DNA of 64,000 nucleotides from assembly GCA_946122785.1 (NCBI GenBank), contig CAMGYJ010000004.1, forward strand, positions 22,949,684-23,013,683, written 5' to 3'. This document shows positions 10,358-20,429 of this stretch, piece after piece. The notes under the pieces were generated by a model. The model made no database searches. It was given only the letters and a program-made list of their open reading frames with translations, and was not told the origin of the DNA. Position 1 is the stretch's first letter. Each line of letters opens with the position of its first letter. This stretch comes from Linum tenue. Its lineage: Eukaryota; Streptophyta; Magnoliopsida; Malpighiales; Linaceae. A program made the translations under genes and the position numbers.

Positions 10358-11629
10358 CCCGATCTTCCACACCAGAATAGTTTTTCTTGAGTTGGTTACC
10401 TACTCCCCAAATACTGTAAACGAATATATGTCCAACATTTGCACAAAAAAAAAAAAAAAAAAAACTGGAAGAAGAAACTCATAGGGTATCCTCCTTTTTT
10501 TCAAATTTTAATATTTATTGCTATGATTTTCAACGAGAATCGCGTGTGTGATGCTATAAAATTATTAATTTCTTAGTAGTTTAATCATGATTGATCGTTG
10601 GAAATCATTGTTAGTGCATTTACATTCTATATTCGCTCATTTTGAGTGATTTTTTTTTAATTTTTACTTCATTATAAATGGGATCGAGGTGTATGATTCT
10701 AGAATATGTATTCATCCTAGTCCGAGAGAGACCCATTTGTTGGATGGCTCCCTTACCATTGGTTACAAAAGATTTGTGAAGAAGACTCGGTGTATGATTC
10801 TAGAATATGTATTCATCCTAGTCCATATACCTTGTGTTTTTTGAAACACGATTGTGTTTGATTAATCTCAAAATCCTAATTTGGTCATTTTTTCATTGGA
10901 ACAACATGATTCGATCAGCCATCGGAGGGCATTTGTTTTCCCCCCTTCGGATGACCGAATATAGCCATTTATTGAAAGAGCGACCTTGGCGAGGGCATTG
11001 AAACTAATGGTTATTTTGTTATTAAAAGGGCTAATTCCACTAGAAAGCTCAAACTACTAAAAAAGTGTCATTTGTGTACTAAACTATTCAATATGACAAA
11101 TCTGGCATAAATATATGTGTTCCATGACATTTATGTCCTAAACTATTCAATATGACAAACCTGGCACAAACCAGATAGAAGATGACTTGATTTTCTGTTA
11201 AATACAAAAGGTCAACGCCCATAAACTATATATATATATAACTTCAAATTATATAACTTCATACCTAAAACATTATTTCATATACCTAGATAAGGACGTT
11301 GTTTATCAGAAGTTATTAAATTAGTTCATATAATGGGCTATACGTTATGTGTACTGTACAGGAAAATGCTCATTTACGACAAAAAAATTCATTGTTCCGT
11401 CATTGATAATCATTAATGACAAAAACAATTTCATTGTAGAATGGGTGCGTGGTTAATATCAGAAACGACGGAAGTGAGTTTCCGTCTTTGGTAAATGTTA
11501 ACAACATACCTAGTTTCATTGTTAGTATTGTTAACACCATATCTTTATTTATCCTTGGTAAATGTTAACAACATGCTGGCACCGCGTTAGCCAAATGCGC
11601 CACCAGCTGGTAGGCAACTGGGGGGTAAT
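10358..11629. other. Unassigned AT-rich sequence
   Basis: No gene is recognised. Small features seen: a run of about 22 A (near 10444-10465); a 36 bp direct repeat (GTGTATGATTCTAGAATATG...) at about 10688-10723 and 10788-10823; and a two-copy repeat of about 62 bp with ACTATTCAATATGACAAA (near 11083 and 11145). A degenerate CACTA-like stretch (GTACAGGAAAATGCTCATTTACGAC near 11358) may be an old transposon end. Confidence 0.4.
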
Positions 11630-11969
11630 TGTTGGGGGTGTTACTAAATATACCGCAAAGAGACTAAGTACTAAAGCACCCAACTAGGAGCGCCCAATGA
11701 TGGAGCTGGAGCTCGACGCATGACCCCCGCGTAACTATATAAGGACGTTTAAGTCCTCCAAAGAAAGGACTTCTTCTCTCTCCTCACTTTCCACTTTCCA
11801 TTATCTCTCTACACTTTATCTTTCTATATGGTTCTCTCAACTCTCACCTTAAACATGAACTGACTTGATCGTAGGAGCTTAATCTGGGGGGTATCCCCGA
11901 CTTTTCACAGGATTCTATCCATCCCGACGAGATCGGACGACCAGATCGTGAGTTAAGCCCACACCAACA
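11630..11969 (+). repeat. Short solo LTR (about 340 bp), unassigned family
   Basis: The segment begins TGTTGGGGGTG and ends CACACCAACA, giving terminal TGTTGG/CCAACA inverted bases. It contains a TATA-like CTATATAAGGACG near 11735, followed by a pyrimidine-rich leader, and near its end TTAATCTGGGGGGTATCCCC and GATCGTGAGTTAAGCCC, a layout common in plant LTRs. Flanks GTAAT and AATAA/ATAAT are not a clean 5 bp duplication, so the ends may be off by a base or have mutated. Confidence 0.5.
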
Positions 11970-13089
11970 AATAATTATTGTTCATACCTCGATCTAGATG
12001 GTCAAATATAGTAGCCTTTCTTCCGACGGGGAGTAATGATGGGTTTTGTTTAATTCACTAGTTTGTCTTTCTTTGTTATTGTCTTATTCTGACTATTTGG
12101 ATTTGGTGCAGGGCATGAAACGAGACTGATTATGGTGTCCTGAACTCGATTGAGTGAGAATAGGGAGTCTAAAAAATTGTTAGCTAGATCACTGCTATTG
12201 CTGGAGATAGTTAGAAGCTTTGTGTCGTTTTTGGGATTGATATTTATGATGAGGGATAATGTTTGGTGTTTTTGGTATTTTGGGAGTTGATGATTAATGG
12301 ATGTCTAGTTCATACTGGTAAATTTGAGTGGTATTTGGGGTCATATTTCTGGGTTTTGAGGTTCATGGGTACTCAGATTTGATCATATGATTAGGTGGGT
12401 TTTGAATGGTCCATTTTGGGGATAATAGGGGGATTTTATCAATGTGGGATGGTTTTGAAACTGGAAACATACAATCTTGTATGTTTTATCTATGATCAAT
12501 CTTGTAGTTTTAATGACGTCTAGATTAGCTTATGGTGGGATTTAACATACAAACCGAGCAATAGTGTCTAGATAAAAGGAATAATAGCAAGAAAATGAAG
12601 AAGAATGAACAGATCTGAGTTCTTGTTATGATTTTGAAACAAATGTAAGTTTAGCCGCTGAAATCGGTTCAGAGAAGCAAAAAAAGTAGAGTAGAATCTC
12701 AAATCATTTTCTTTTTGTATGAACGTGGAGATGGATATGCTAGATCAGAGCGATTTATTATGATAGGGGAATACCGACTTGGATATGATTGGACTGGTCT
12801 AGTCAACTTTGTCATCTCTTTTTTCCTTCTGCTGTCAGCTTTTGTCTTGTTTGCTGAGTTGGAAGAAAGAGTGAAATAGGAAAGAAGGGAAAAAGGAAGT
12901 CTGTATATGTATCAATCCGGCTTAAGATAGGGTGCATAACCATGGAAAGAAGGGAAAAAGGAAGTCTGTGTATGTATCAATTCGGCTCAAGATAGGGTGC
13001 ATGATAGGTGCATAACCCATGGTTATGCACCCATCAATAACCAAATCGGGACCCTTCATTTAGAAAATCCAGATCTAAGGATGGAGAAT
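11970..13089. other. Unassigned sequence with a 65 bp tandem repeat
   Basis: No ORF is supported. A 65 bp unit starting GAAAGAAGGGAAAAAGGAAG is repeated twice (about 12880-13010). It is followed by the inverted repeat GGTGCATAACC/GGTTATGCACC near 13005-13032. TTGGTGCAG|GGCATG near 12106 could be a splice acceptor of an unidentified transcript, but nothing else supports a gene. Confidence 0.35.
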
Positions 13090-13790
13090 TAAAGGCTATT
13101 TTTATTTTCACTAGTTTTCTTAATTGACTCATATCTTTTTCGTTTTAACTCGGATTTTAATTTTTTTTGCACAGATGGAATGAGTTCATCGTGCTCTATA
13201 AAATGAGATCAATTTTCAATATTTTTTGAGGAAAAAAAAATTCTGGCCTCTCGGTACCAACTGCATACCATATGGTATTTTCTTCGTTTTTCATTCGTTT
13301 TTGAAAACGTTTGCACAGCAGGGACGAGTTCATCATGATCTATTGGATCTACATATTTCTGGGTGAACAAATTACAAGACCAAAAAATACCACACAATAC
13401 CATACAATACCACCTTGGTACGGGGTGGTATTTTATGGTATACAATGTTAAAAGTCGTAAATGACAATTAATATACTTCTACTATCATGTAACCAATCAT
13501 CCTACAGTCTTGGTTTGTTCATACCACCATGGTACGCTTTTCAACCCATAGGTATGCCCTTATTTCAATACCACTCAATACCATATGGTATAGACTGGTA
13601 AAAAATGGCTCAATTTTTTTTGTTCGAAAAATATATCAAAGTGGATATCATTTTGAAGAGCACAATTAATCTGATCTAACTGTGAAAAAAAATTAAATTT
13701 CGACTTAAAACGAGTGAGAAATCGTCCGTCAAAGATTAAGGAGGGGAAAATTAAAGGCTTTCCAGGAGAGAAAGGATGCTGATGTCATGC
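13090..13790. mobile_element. Putative non-autonomous inverted-repeat element with ATACCA/TGGTAT clusters
   Basis: The left part (about 13140-13250: CAGATGGAATGAGTTCATCG, GTGCTCT, AAAATGAGATC, then AATTCTGGCC) is repeated in inverted form at about 13610-13720. Between them ATACCA and its complement recur many times, often as palindromes such as ATACCATATGGTAT and ACCATGGT. Subterminal short repeats inside inverted arms are typical of MITE-like DNA elements. The superfamily and exact ends were not established. Confidence 0.4.
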
Positions 13791-15058
13791 TGATGTGGGC
13801 GGGTTACTCATAGTTACTCACCATAAGGTTACTGACCTCATCCATTCCCTATCAATCCGTCTCTTTCTTAAAGGAAAAGAAGAAAGGAGGAAGTGGTCCC
13901 CGTTTTTGTATAGGAGAAAAAAGAAAGAAGGTAATGTGTCGTTCACTTGTCAATTGTCATTGGCAACAGAAATAAACTCTACTAATCTACTCAGGCTATT
14001 TTGGGATTCTTCAATTTCGTTTCCCCTCGTTTTTCTTTACTGTCCTGGCAATCTGTCCTGCTGTGGTACAGGCTGTTTCGTTTTGTTTTGGCCTCTAAGG
14101 TTTTGGTCTGCTGGTATTTTTCCCTTTTGTTTTAATTTCCTTGTATTCCATCTTAATCGATGTCAACATTATAAAAAAAAAACAGAAAATAAACTCTAAA
14201 TTAAAATGAAGTCGTCGTTTCTAGAGAAAAAGAAATTGGAAAAAAACTTATTTAGCCGAGAATTTGGTGAGTTGTGAAGCTAGATTCTGAAAAATAAAAA
14301 CTTCTTTAGTTACTTTATACTGTTTTCTGATTCATGTAGTATCATACAATTTTAGTGATTATTAGAATTTTAAGGGTTAATAGCATTTTGTGCCCTTCTA
14401 CTATTACAAATTAACAAACGTGTCCTTGTACTATTTTTTTCAACAAACATATCTTTCTAATATCACAATGTAACGAAAGTACCCTTCCGTTAAAAAATCT
14501 ATTTTCTCACCGTTAATTGGGCTGGAAAATGTCCCAATTACCCCTAAATATTATTCGGCCTCTCCACATGAAATTCTCGGGCATTTATAATTTATAAAAC
14601 TAATCCTCCCCCTTCAAATCCAGCGTAAAGAAAACCCACTTCCTAATTCGTTATTATCGGCGACAAGCCGCAGTTTGCAGCAGCAGCGAGAGCATCTTTG
14701 GAAAATCCTTTGTCCTGCCATCCAGCCGACAGCTAGTGCCACCCTCCGGCGAAACTCGAGGAATCCTTACCTACGTTCAGGCTGTTGCAGTGAACGCCGC
14801 TCCAAATCCTTTCTTTTTCTACGTTCAGCAGCAAGCGTGCGCATTTGGATGCACTACAAAATTAAGGAGATATAGGGACAAAGATAAAGGACAACTCTTT
14901 GTACTCGTCTCCGGAAAACCCAATTGTAGTGGAATTGGGGACCAATTGGTTAAATTGTCCTCAAAAGCAAGAAAACATGAATATTAGTTTTTCGCGGTCG
15001 TCCCCGAAACAATTGTTACAGCGGGGTTTGCAAGAGGGGAAAATTAGAAGTAATGGGT
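13791..15058. other. Unassigned sequence
   Basis: No recognisable gene. ORFs up to 134 codons exist (13795-14199) but show no known motif. A stretch near 14385-14500 (TTTTGTGCCCTTCTACTATT, then TACCCTTCCGTTAA) resembles widespread plant repeats built on such text. Confidence 0.35.
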
Positions 15059-15495
15059 TGTTAGCCGTGCACGTCAGGAGTTCGCTAATCCAGCGGTCAA
15101 TAGATAGTAATGGGTTGTTTGGTATTTAGGGATTAGAAGTATGAGACTTAGGTTTGCAAGAGGGGAAAATTGGAGAGAAGAAGAATAAAACCAACCTCCC
15201 TAGGGTAGGGGAATCAGCGGTAGTAAGGGGACTAGAGAGGGAGAAGGTTGCCGAGTAGAGAGAGATATAGAGATTGTTAGGGAAGTTCTTGTTCTGTAAT
15301 TGCTTACCCTACTAATCCCACGATTACAGAATATATAACCCGATAAATTTTCAATAACTACCCGATAGTTTCCAAATAACTGGTAACACCCCAATAATCC
15401 GAAAATACCCACAAATATCACCCAGATCCCCAAAATAATAATAAACCGATAAATGAGTCCAAACGCTGAAATAGTTATAAACCAGGTTTCTAGCA
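15059..15495 (-). repeat. 3' LTR of the gag-only element
   Basis: Direct repeat of 17515-17976. It starts TGTTAGCCGTGCACG (a short deletion against the partner's TGTTAGAAATC...) and ends TTTCTAGCA. On the minus strand it follows the purine-rich tract CTTAAGGGGGATGGAT. Confidence 0.75.
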
Positions 15496-15524
15496 ATCCA
15501 TCCCCCTTAAGACCAATCTTGCCC

Positions 15525-17470
15525 TCAAGATTGGCCTTCGCTCTTTTTGACATCCTTCTCTTCCTGGGTACCTCCAGCTGCCAGCTCCTCTGCTTCATCC
15601 TCCCAGTTGCCCACTAGCAACATCAAATGCCCCTTAGCACACTGCTTACCCACCGTATACCTCTCATCCCAGTTGAAGCAGCGCCCCACCCTGCGTTTTT
15701 TCTCCATCTCTTCTAGGGTCAGCCTCGCGAAACCCTTTAGCGACAAGCAAGCCGGTACATGACCTCCAGGTGGAAAGCTTGTGCTCATCGGGTTCGTCAA
15801 TCCCAATGTTGACGCAATCACAACTCCGAAATTCGTGCCTCCACTCGTTCCTCACGCTATTCGCGTCACGCGCCTAGAGCCTCCCTTCCAGCTAGATAGT
15901 TCCTCCTCCTTATGACCTGCAAGCCTGAAAACCACTCGCAAAGAGTCGGGTTGAAAAACTAGACCGCTACTGCCTGCTCCGCTTGTAGGCCCTGCCATGC
16001 ATAATCCCACTAACATCTCTTCTCTCATTTATTTGCACTGGTTACCCAGCTTTAGGAACTTCAATCGATACTCCGAAACCGTGCCCATCTATTTTAGCTT
16101 GGCCTGCTGCCCAGGTGCCCACCCCTTGGCCTTGTCGAACTGGTTACTAAGCTCATGTTGAAACTTGACCCACGTGATCATAGTCCCTGCTGTAGCATGT
16201 GACCGCTCCATCCATTTCCACCAGTGCAGCGCATCCCTTTTTAGATAAAAGGATGTCAGGGTGGCCTTGCGCTCTTCCCGTGTTGAGTGGTTTTGAAACC
16301 ACCTCTCCGCCGAATACAACCATAAGCCCACATCTTCATGACCATCGAACTTAGGAAACTCAATTACATGCGGTTTAACTCTAAAGACAAACTCATCATT
16401 AACTTCATTGATGGGATTATACCCTCCATACCTGTCCATGCCAGAGTGAGGGAATCCTTGAACGCCACTAGCGCCGCGTCCCACCATGAAGGCTGAGGAA
16501 ATGACCAGCCGTCGTTCCCCTCTGGGTGTTCGTCATGTCCTCCAGATTTGAGCTACGATCCTTGCCCGACCTCTAGGATTCGCCCAATTCCACCCTGTCT
16601 TGTCCCAAAATTCACGAGAGGTGGGTATGGGGGTTCGAACCCCTCTAGTGACCTCCCCCAGTTCCCGACCGTCCTCCACGGTTATTGCCCGTCGGGGTCC
16701 AGTTCGATGCAAACTGGTATGAGTCAGTTTGACTAGTTCAAAATGGTCCGAATTAGTTTAGTTGCGATCTAACCAGTCTGGTCAGACTGATCGGAGCTAG
16801 CCCCAGCAACCCGTCCTGGTTCGGGCTCGCGATCTAGCCCATTCCAAGTCCAAGCGACCTAAGGTTGCCTCAACTCTCGCCGTAGCCTACCAGGCTCATC
16901 TCCTCTTCCTGTCGATCATGATTTGGACTCAGATGGCCCATCCACCCTCCTGGTCCATGGCCACCCCACCGGAACCCTCAGGGCTCTCCCCATACTCGTA
17001 TGTCGCCTCTTCGTAACCGACCGTCTTTCCCTTGCCGCGGGCCGTCGTGATTTATTGGGCTGTGGGCTTAAGCGGCAGACCCGCCCCTAGGATAGACCCG
17101 GTGTTTCCTTGGCCCACGCAGCTAGGGTTTCCCGCCACCGCCCCCTAGCCTTCCTCGGTGCCTAGCTCCAACGCGGCCTTTGCTCCGCTCGCCGCCACTA
17201 TCCCGCCGCCGACAGAGCCGCGTCTCCTCAGTCTTCTTCTCCACCATCTTCTCCATCATGGCAAGAAACTTAGCCAACTCTGCCCCGATGCGTTGGGTGG
17301 AATCCTCGATGCACGCTCCAAGCGTCTGTAGCTGTTCGCGAGCCTCCATCTAGTTATCCGCAATCTTGTTCATGAAACCCAGTAACGTCTCATGCATGGT
17401 GTGATCCTTCACGATCACGGTCTCCTTTTGCATCTTCTGCGTCTTTTCTACTGTGGAAGCCATCTCGTAT
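15525..17470 (-). pseudogene. gag of the gag-only element, broken
   Basis: Read on the minus strand, the N-terminal part lies near 17470-17122 (MASTVEKTQKMQ, then EQLQTLGACIEDSTQRIGAE, a probable coiled coil). The Retrotrans_gag domain is at 16487-16089: EFPKFDGHEDVGLWLYSAER, YLKRDALHWWKWMERSHA, HELSNQFDKAKGWAPGQQ. The C-terminal part is at 15821-15525, with FARLTLEEMEKKRRVGRCFN and a degenerate zinc knuckle (CFNWDERYTVGKQCAKGH, where W replaces the usual second Cys). These blocks match chromovirus Gag. The parts lie in different frames with stops between, so no intact Gag is made. After the knuckle region the reading runs into an acidic end with no protease. Confidence 0.7.
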
Positions 17471-17500
17471 GATCTCGCTTGAACCTGCACGCTCCAGCCA

Positions 17501-17513
17501 GGCTTTGATACCA
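17501..17513 (-). other. Primer binding site (tRNA-iMet) of the gag-only element
   Basis: The minus strand reads TGGTATCAAAGCC one base inside the 5' LTR (17515). It matches the initiator tRNA-Met 3' complement apart from one base, and sets the orientation. Confidence 0.8.
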
Positions 17514-17514
17514 C

Positions 17515-17976
17515 TGTTAGAAATCTTGATCTAGGCGTGCACGTTGGGGGTTCGCTAATCCGAAGATCAATAGATAGTAATGGGATGTTTGGTATTTAGG
17601 GATTAGAAGTATGAGAATTGGGTTTGCAAGAGGGGAAAATTGGAGAGAAGAAGAAGAAAACCAACCTCCCTAGGGTAGGGGAATCGGCGACAGTAAGGGG
17701 AGAAGAGAGGGAGAAGTTTGCCGAGTAGAGAGAGAGAGAGAGAGAGATAGAGAAGGTTAGGGAAGTTCTTGTTCTGTAATTGCTTTCCCTACTAATCCCA
17801 CGATTACAGAATATATAACCCGATAAATTTCCAATAACTACCCGATAGTTTCAAAATAACCGATAACACCCCAATAATCCAAAAATATCCACAAATAACA
17901 CCCTAGATCCCCAAAATAATTGTAAACCGACAAATGAATCCAATCTCTGAAATAGTTAGAAACTAGGTTTCTAACA
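17515..17976 (-). repeat. 5' LTR of the gag-only element
   Basis: A 462 bp LTR beginning TGTTAGAAATC and ending TTTCTAACA, with perfect 9 bp inverted ends (TGTTAGAAA/TTTCTAACA). It contains a GA run near 17728-17752 that is shorter in the partner LTR. Confidence 0.8.
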
Positions 17977-19487
17977 GACTCTGCTAAGAAAGACTCACTT
18001 TCTTCTAGAGTTTGATTGACTGAAATTGAAAGATTTGGTTCTTGTATTTTCGGAGCTCCCACTTTCGACAACGGAGGAAAGGTTTGAGCTTGTCTACTTC
18101 CACTTGCTTCAAAGGTTTGAGGAGTAATTTGACCTATCTTGGGTAGAATCTTTTCATTGGTACCTGATCCAGCATAGAATGTGCATAAAATTAGACTTGG
18201 AATTCCACAGTAAAACAACTGTTGCTTTCCCCACCCACAAGTCCAACTTCCCCAAATTAGCAATTGGAATTCACACAAACTATTGCGGTTTCACCCATAA
18301 TCTCAACTTCTCCCAATTGACAATTGGAATTCACACAACCTAGTAACCTACTGCTGCTTAACAACTGGAACTAACAATTGAAAGATCAATTTTTGTATAT
18401 GGCAGCAGGGGTAATTAATGTTTTCATGGTTTCTGCTCAATAATTGCACTTGAACTTGTCTCCTCCAAGAACATTAAGGCTTTGAAGAAGTAATGGCCTC
18501 CTCGCTAGGGAAAGTAGGAAGTTCAAGCTTACCTGGTCAGGGGAAGTTGCAGCGGCTGAAATGGAGGAGGAAGAGACGAGGCCAAGGCCGGACAGAGGAG
18601 GGCGAGTGCGGGCGTGGCCGACGAACAAGGACAAGGATGACAGAGGTTGATGTCAACAAGATTGACTGTCCAGCATGGTAGAAGATGCAGAAGGAAGAAA
18701 TCCAGGCATTGCGGATTCCAGGGCTGAAGGCTGTAAATGTTTCACAAGCGTTTCATTTTATATAACCGGTTCTTTTTGTTGAGGGAAAACTATGTCGTTT
18801 TACTTCACTTTCAGTTATCTTTTGTTAAACCATGTTTAAGTTTAATTTCATCTATCGTGTAAGGACATGTGGACTAAGAGGCCAATTTGAATTAGCCGCC
18901 AACTATATAAACAAAAATGGCAGACCTAGTAGCTTTTGAGTGTTCTGTTTTCTCCTACCAATTTTCCTAGAAATCTCTTAATTGACGAGGCCGACGGAGG
19001 AGGGCGAGTTCAGAGAGTGGGGGGCGAGGCCGTACGGAGAGGGCAAGGAGGATCGTGGCTCAGCGTTGTTGGATTGAAGCTTGATCGAAGTAGGGTCTCC
19101 TTTTTTGCGAAGTTGGATCTGAGTCGTGTTTAATTTTAGGATTTTGTTGTCAAATTGGGGATACAATTGATATTTTTATAAGTATCTTAAAATTATAACA
19201 TGGTATGAGTTGTAGTTTAATGGAAAACATGTTAACTAATAATAACTAGGGTGTCTTGGTTCAAATCCCATAAGCCAATTTTTTTTTCTAGGCTCAAACT
19301 ACTATCGGGAGTTCGATAAATTTTCTCCAAGATTTTAGTGTGTTTTGACACCCCTAAATCTCCCTGGATCCACCCCTGTACTGAAATCCAACACGTATCA
19401 AGTACGTACGTACTTAGGTAGTTATAATACTCACCATTACATAGATAGACAGATAGATAGATGGCATAACCCACCCCATTACAGCTT
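17977..19487. other. Unassigned sequence downstream of the PR-1 gene
   Basis: No gene is recognised. GAGGAGGGCGAG- and GACGAGGCC-like text near 18560-18620 and 18980-19050 hints at an old duplication, but no protein family was recognised. A GATA/TAGA microsatellite lies at about 19441-19463, in the presumed 3' flank of PR-1. Confidence 0.35.
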
Positions 19488-20057
19488 TTACTCGTTGTAG
19501 TGAAGAAACTTGTCCAAGGAGTTGGCAAGAATGTTGGGGCACTTGTAAGGGCGCTGGCCCCTGACATTCCCTGGAGGATCATAGTTGCAGATAACAATGG
19601 TACCCTTGTTACCATTGCATACGACCCTGGCGCAACCTAGCCTTACAGATCTGCTCCAAACAAGCTGGGTGTAGTGGCCGCACTCCTCGAAACCGCCGAT
19701 GCATTCGTTCTTCTTGCAGTTGTACTTTTTCTTCTCGTCCACCCACAGCTGCACGGATCTGGTGCCCGTGATATCGGGCCTGCCAAAAGCAAGGTTCTCA
19801 CCGTAGGGTCCGCCGGAGTGCTTGAAGTCGCATCCGCCCTTGATTTTGTTTCCGTAGTCGCGAGCGTATTTGGCCACCTTGTTGTTCCACCTCATGCGTC
19901 CCACCCCGACTGCTCGGCGTGCTTTGTTGTGAGCTGCGAGGAAGTCTCCAGGAGAGTTTTGGGCGCTTGTGGGTGAGATGTGGAGTAGTATTGAGGCTAC
20001 TAAGACTGCGAATATCAGATACAGGAAAGGAACCTTCATCAACACTGATCTCCCCAT
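19488..20057 (-). CDS. PR1: Pathogenesis-related protein 1 (PR-1, CAP superfamily), secreted
   Basis: An intact intronless 189-residue ORF. Residues 1-32 form a signal peptide (hydrophobic FLYLIFAVLVASILLHI) with a likely cut before QNSPGDF, as in other PR-1 proteins. The CAP domain follows: HNKARRAVGVG (43-53), MRWNNKVAKYARDYGN (55-70), CDFKHSGGPYGENLAFG (76-92), CGHYTQLVWSRSVRLGCARV (126-145) and ICNYDPPGNVRGQRPY (156-171). Cavity residues H80, E87 and H128 are present. PR-1 proteins are secreted defence proteins that bind sterols, and the PxGNxxxxxPY segment after CNYD is the CAPE peptide region. The protein continues 18 residues past the usual PY end, and has two extra cysteines (C114, C173). 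It is the only clear host gene in the window. Confidence 0.95.
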   Translation of the reverse strand: MGRSVLMKVPFLYLIFAVLVASILLHISPTSAQNSPGDFLAAHNKARRAVGVGRMRWNNKVAKYARDYGNKIKGGCDFKHSGGPYGENLAFGRPDITGTRSVQLWVDEKKKYNCKKNECIGGFEECGHYTQLVWSRSVRLGCARVVCNGNKGTIVICNYDPPGNVRGQRPYKCPNILANSLDKFLHYNE

Positions 20058-20118
20058 CTCAGCAATTGGAGCTAGCTAGCTAGGAAGGGATGAAGGAATC
20101 TGATGCATGGGACTAGGT

Positions 20119-20127
20119 CTATAAATA
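20119..20127 (-). promoter_or_regulatory. Probable TATA box of PR-1
   Basis: The minus strand reads TATTTATAG about 62 bases upstream of the ATG at 20057, leaving room for a leader of about 30 bases. It is the only TATA-like site in the near upstream region. Both strands look TATA-like here (CTATAAATA on plus), so the call rests on position. Confidence 0.45.
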
Positions 20128-20199
20128 CTGAACAGGGCGAGCCTTTAGGTAATTTGCATAAACGGTCACAAACCTTTACGCTTAGTACAAAACTTAACC

Positions 20200-20429
20200 A
20201 ACTCCTCACCCTTTTAGGCCTTAGACCACTCAAATTCCAACAATCTCAATATAAAATCAAGACCGAATTGGGACCGGATCAAGACCGGACTGTATCCAAT
20301 CCAATCTTCGGTCCTTATATTCTAAAAAAAACCCGGACTGGACCGGATCAATTTGGGCCAATTTAACCGGACCGGACCGTATAGCCACCCCTACTAGGTT
20401 GAATGTAACTATTTAAGAACCGAACCGAA
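20200..20429. repeat. Probable hAT-MITE remnant upstream of PR-1
   Basis: Repeated ACCGGA/GGACCGG blocks end in ACCGTATAGCCACCCCTAC near 20396. This resembles the GCCCACCCCTA end of the clear hAT MITE at 61236-61773 and GGTTCGG-rich plant MITEs in general. The opposite end was not found. The CACTA element starts within 35 bases. Confidence 0.35.

Larger units (their letters stand above)
15059..17976 (-). mobile_element. Gag-only LTR retrotransposon (TR-GAG type), Ty3/gypsy
   Basis: Two direct repeats (15059-15495 and 17515-17976) flank a 2.0 kb interior. On the minus strand the interior starts with a tRNA-iMet primer binding site (17513-17501) and ends with a polypurine tract (about 15511-15496). 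Only gag is present; protease, reverse transcriptase and integrase are absent. The LTRs differ at many sites and in length (437 and 462 bp), so the insertion is old. The flanks TGGGT and GACTC do not match, so no target duplication is visible. Confidence 0.75.

Noticed and set aside
10444..10465. Poly-A run as a LINE or SINE tail
   Set aside because: No upstream retroposon body or target duplication was found.
11630..11969. Firm 5 bp target duplication for the short solo LTR
   Set aside because: Flanks GTAAT and AATAA/ATAAT match only in part; the LTR call was kept at moderate confidence.
13795..14199. 134-codon ORF as a host gene
   Set aside because: No recognised domain, AT-rich, no promoter or splice evidence.
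15059..17976. Target duplication for the gag-only element
   Set aside because: TGGGT and GACTC do not match; none claimed.
19674..19976. 100-codon plus-strand ORF
   Set aside because: Antisense shadow of the PR-1 gene.
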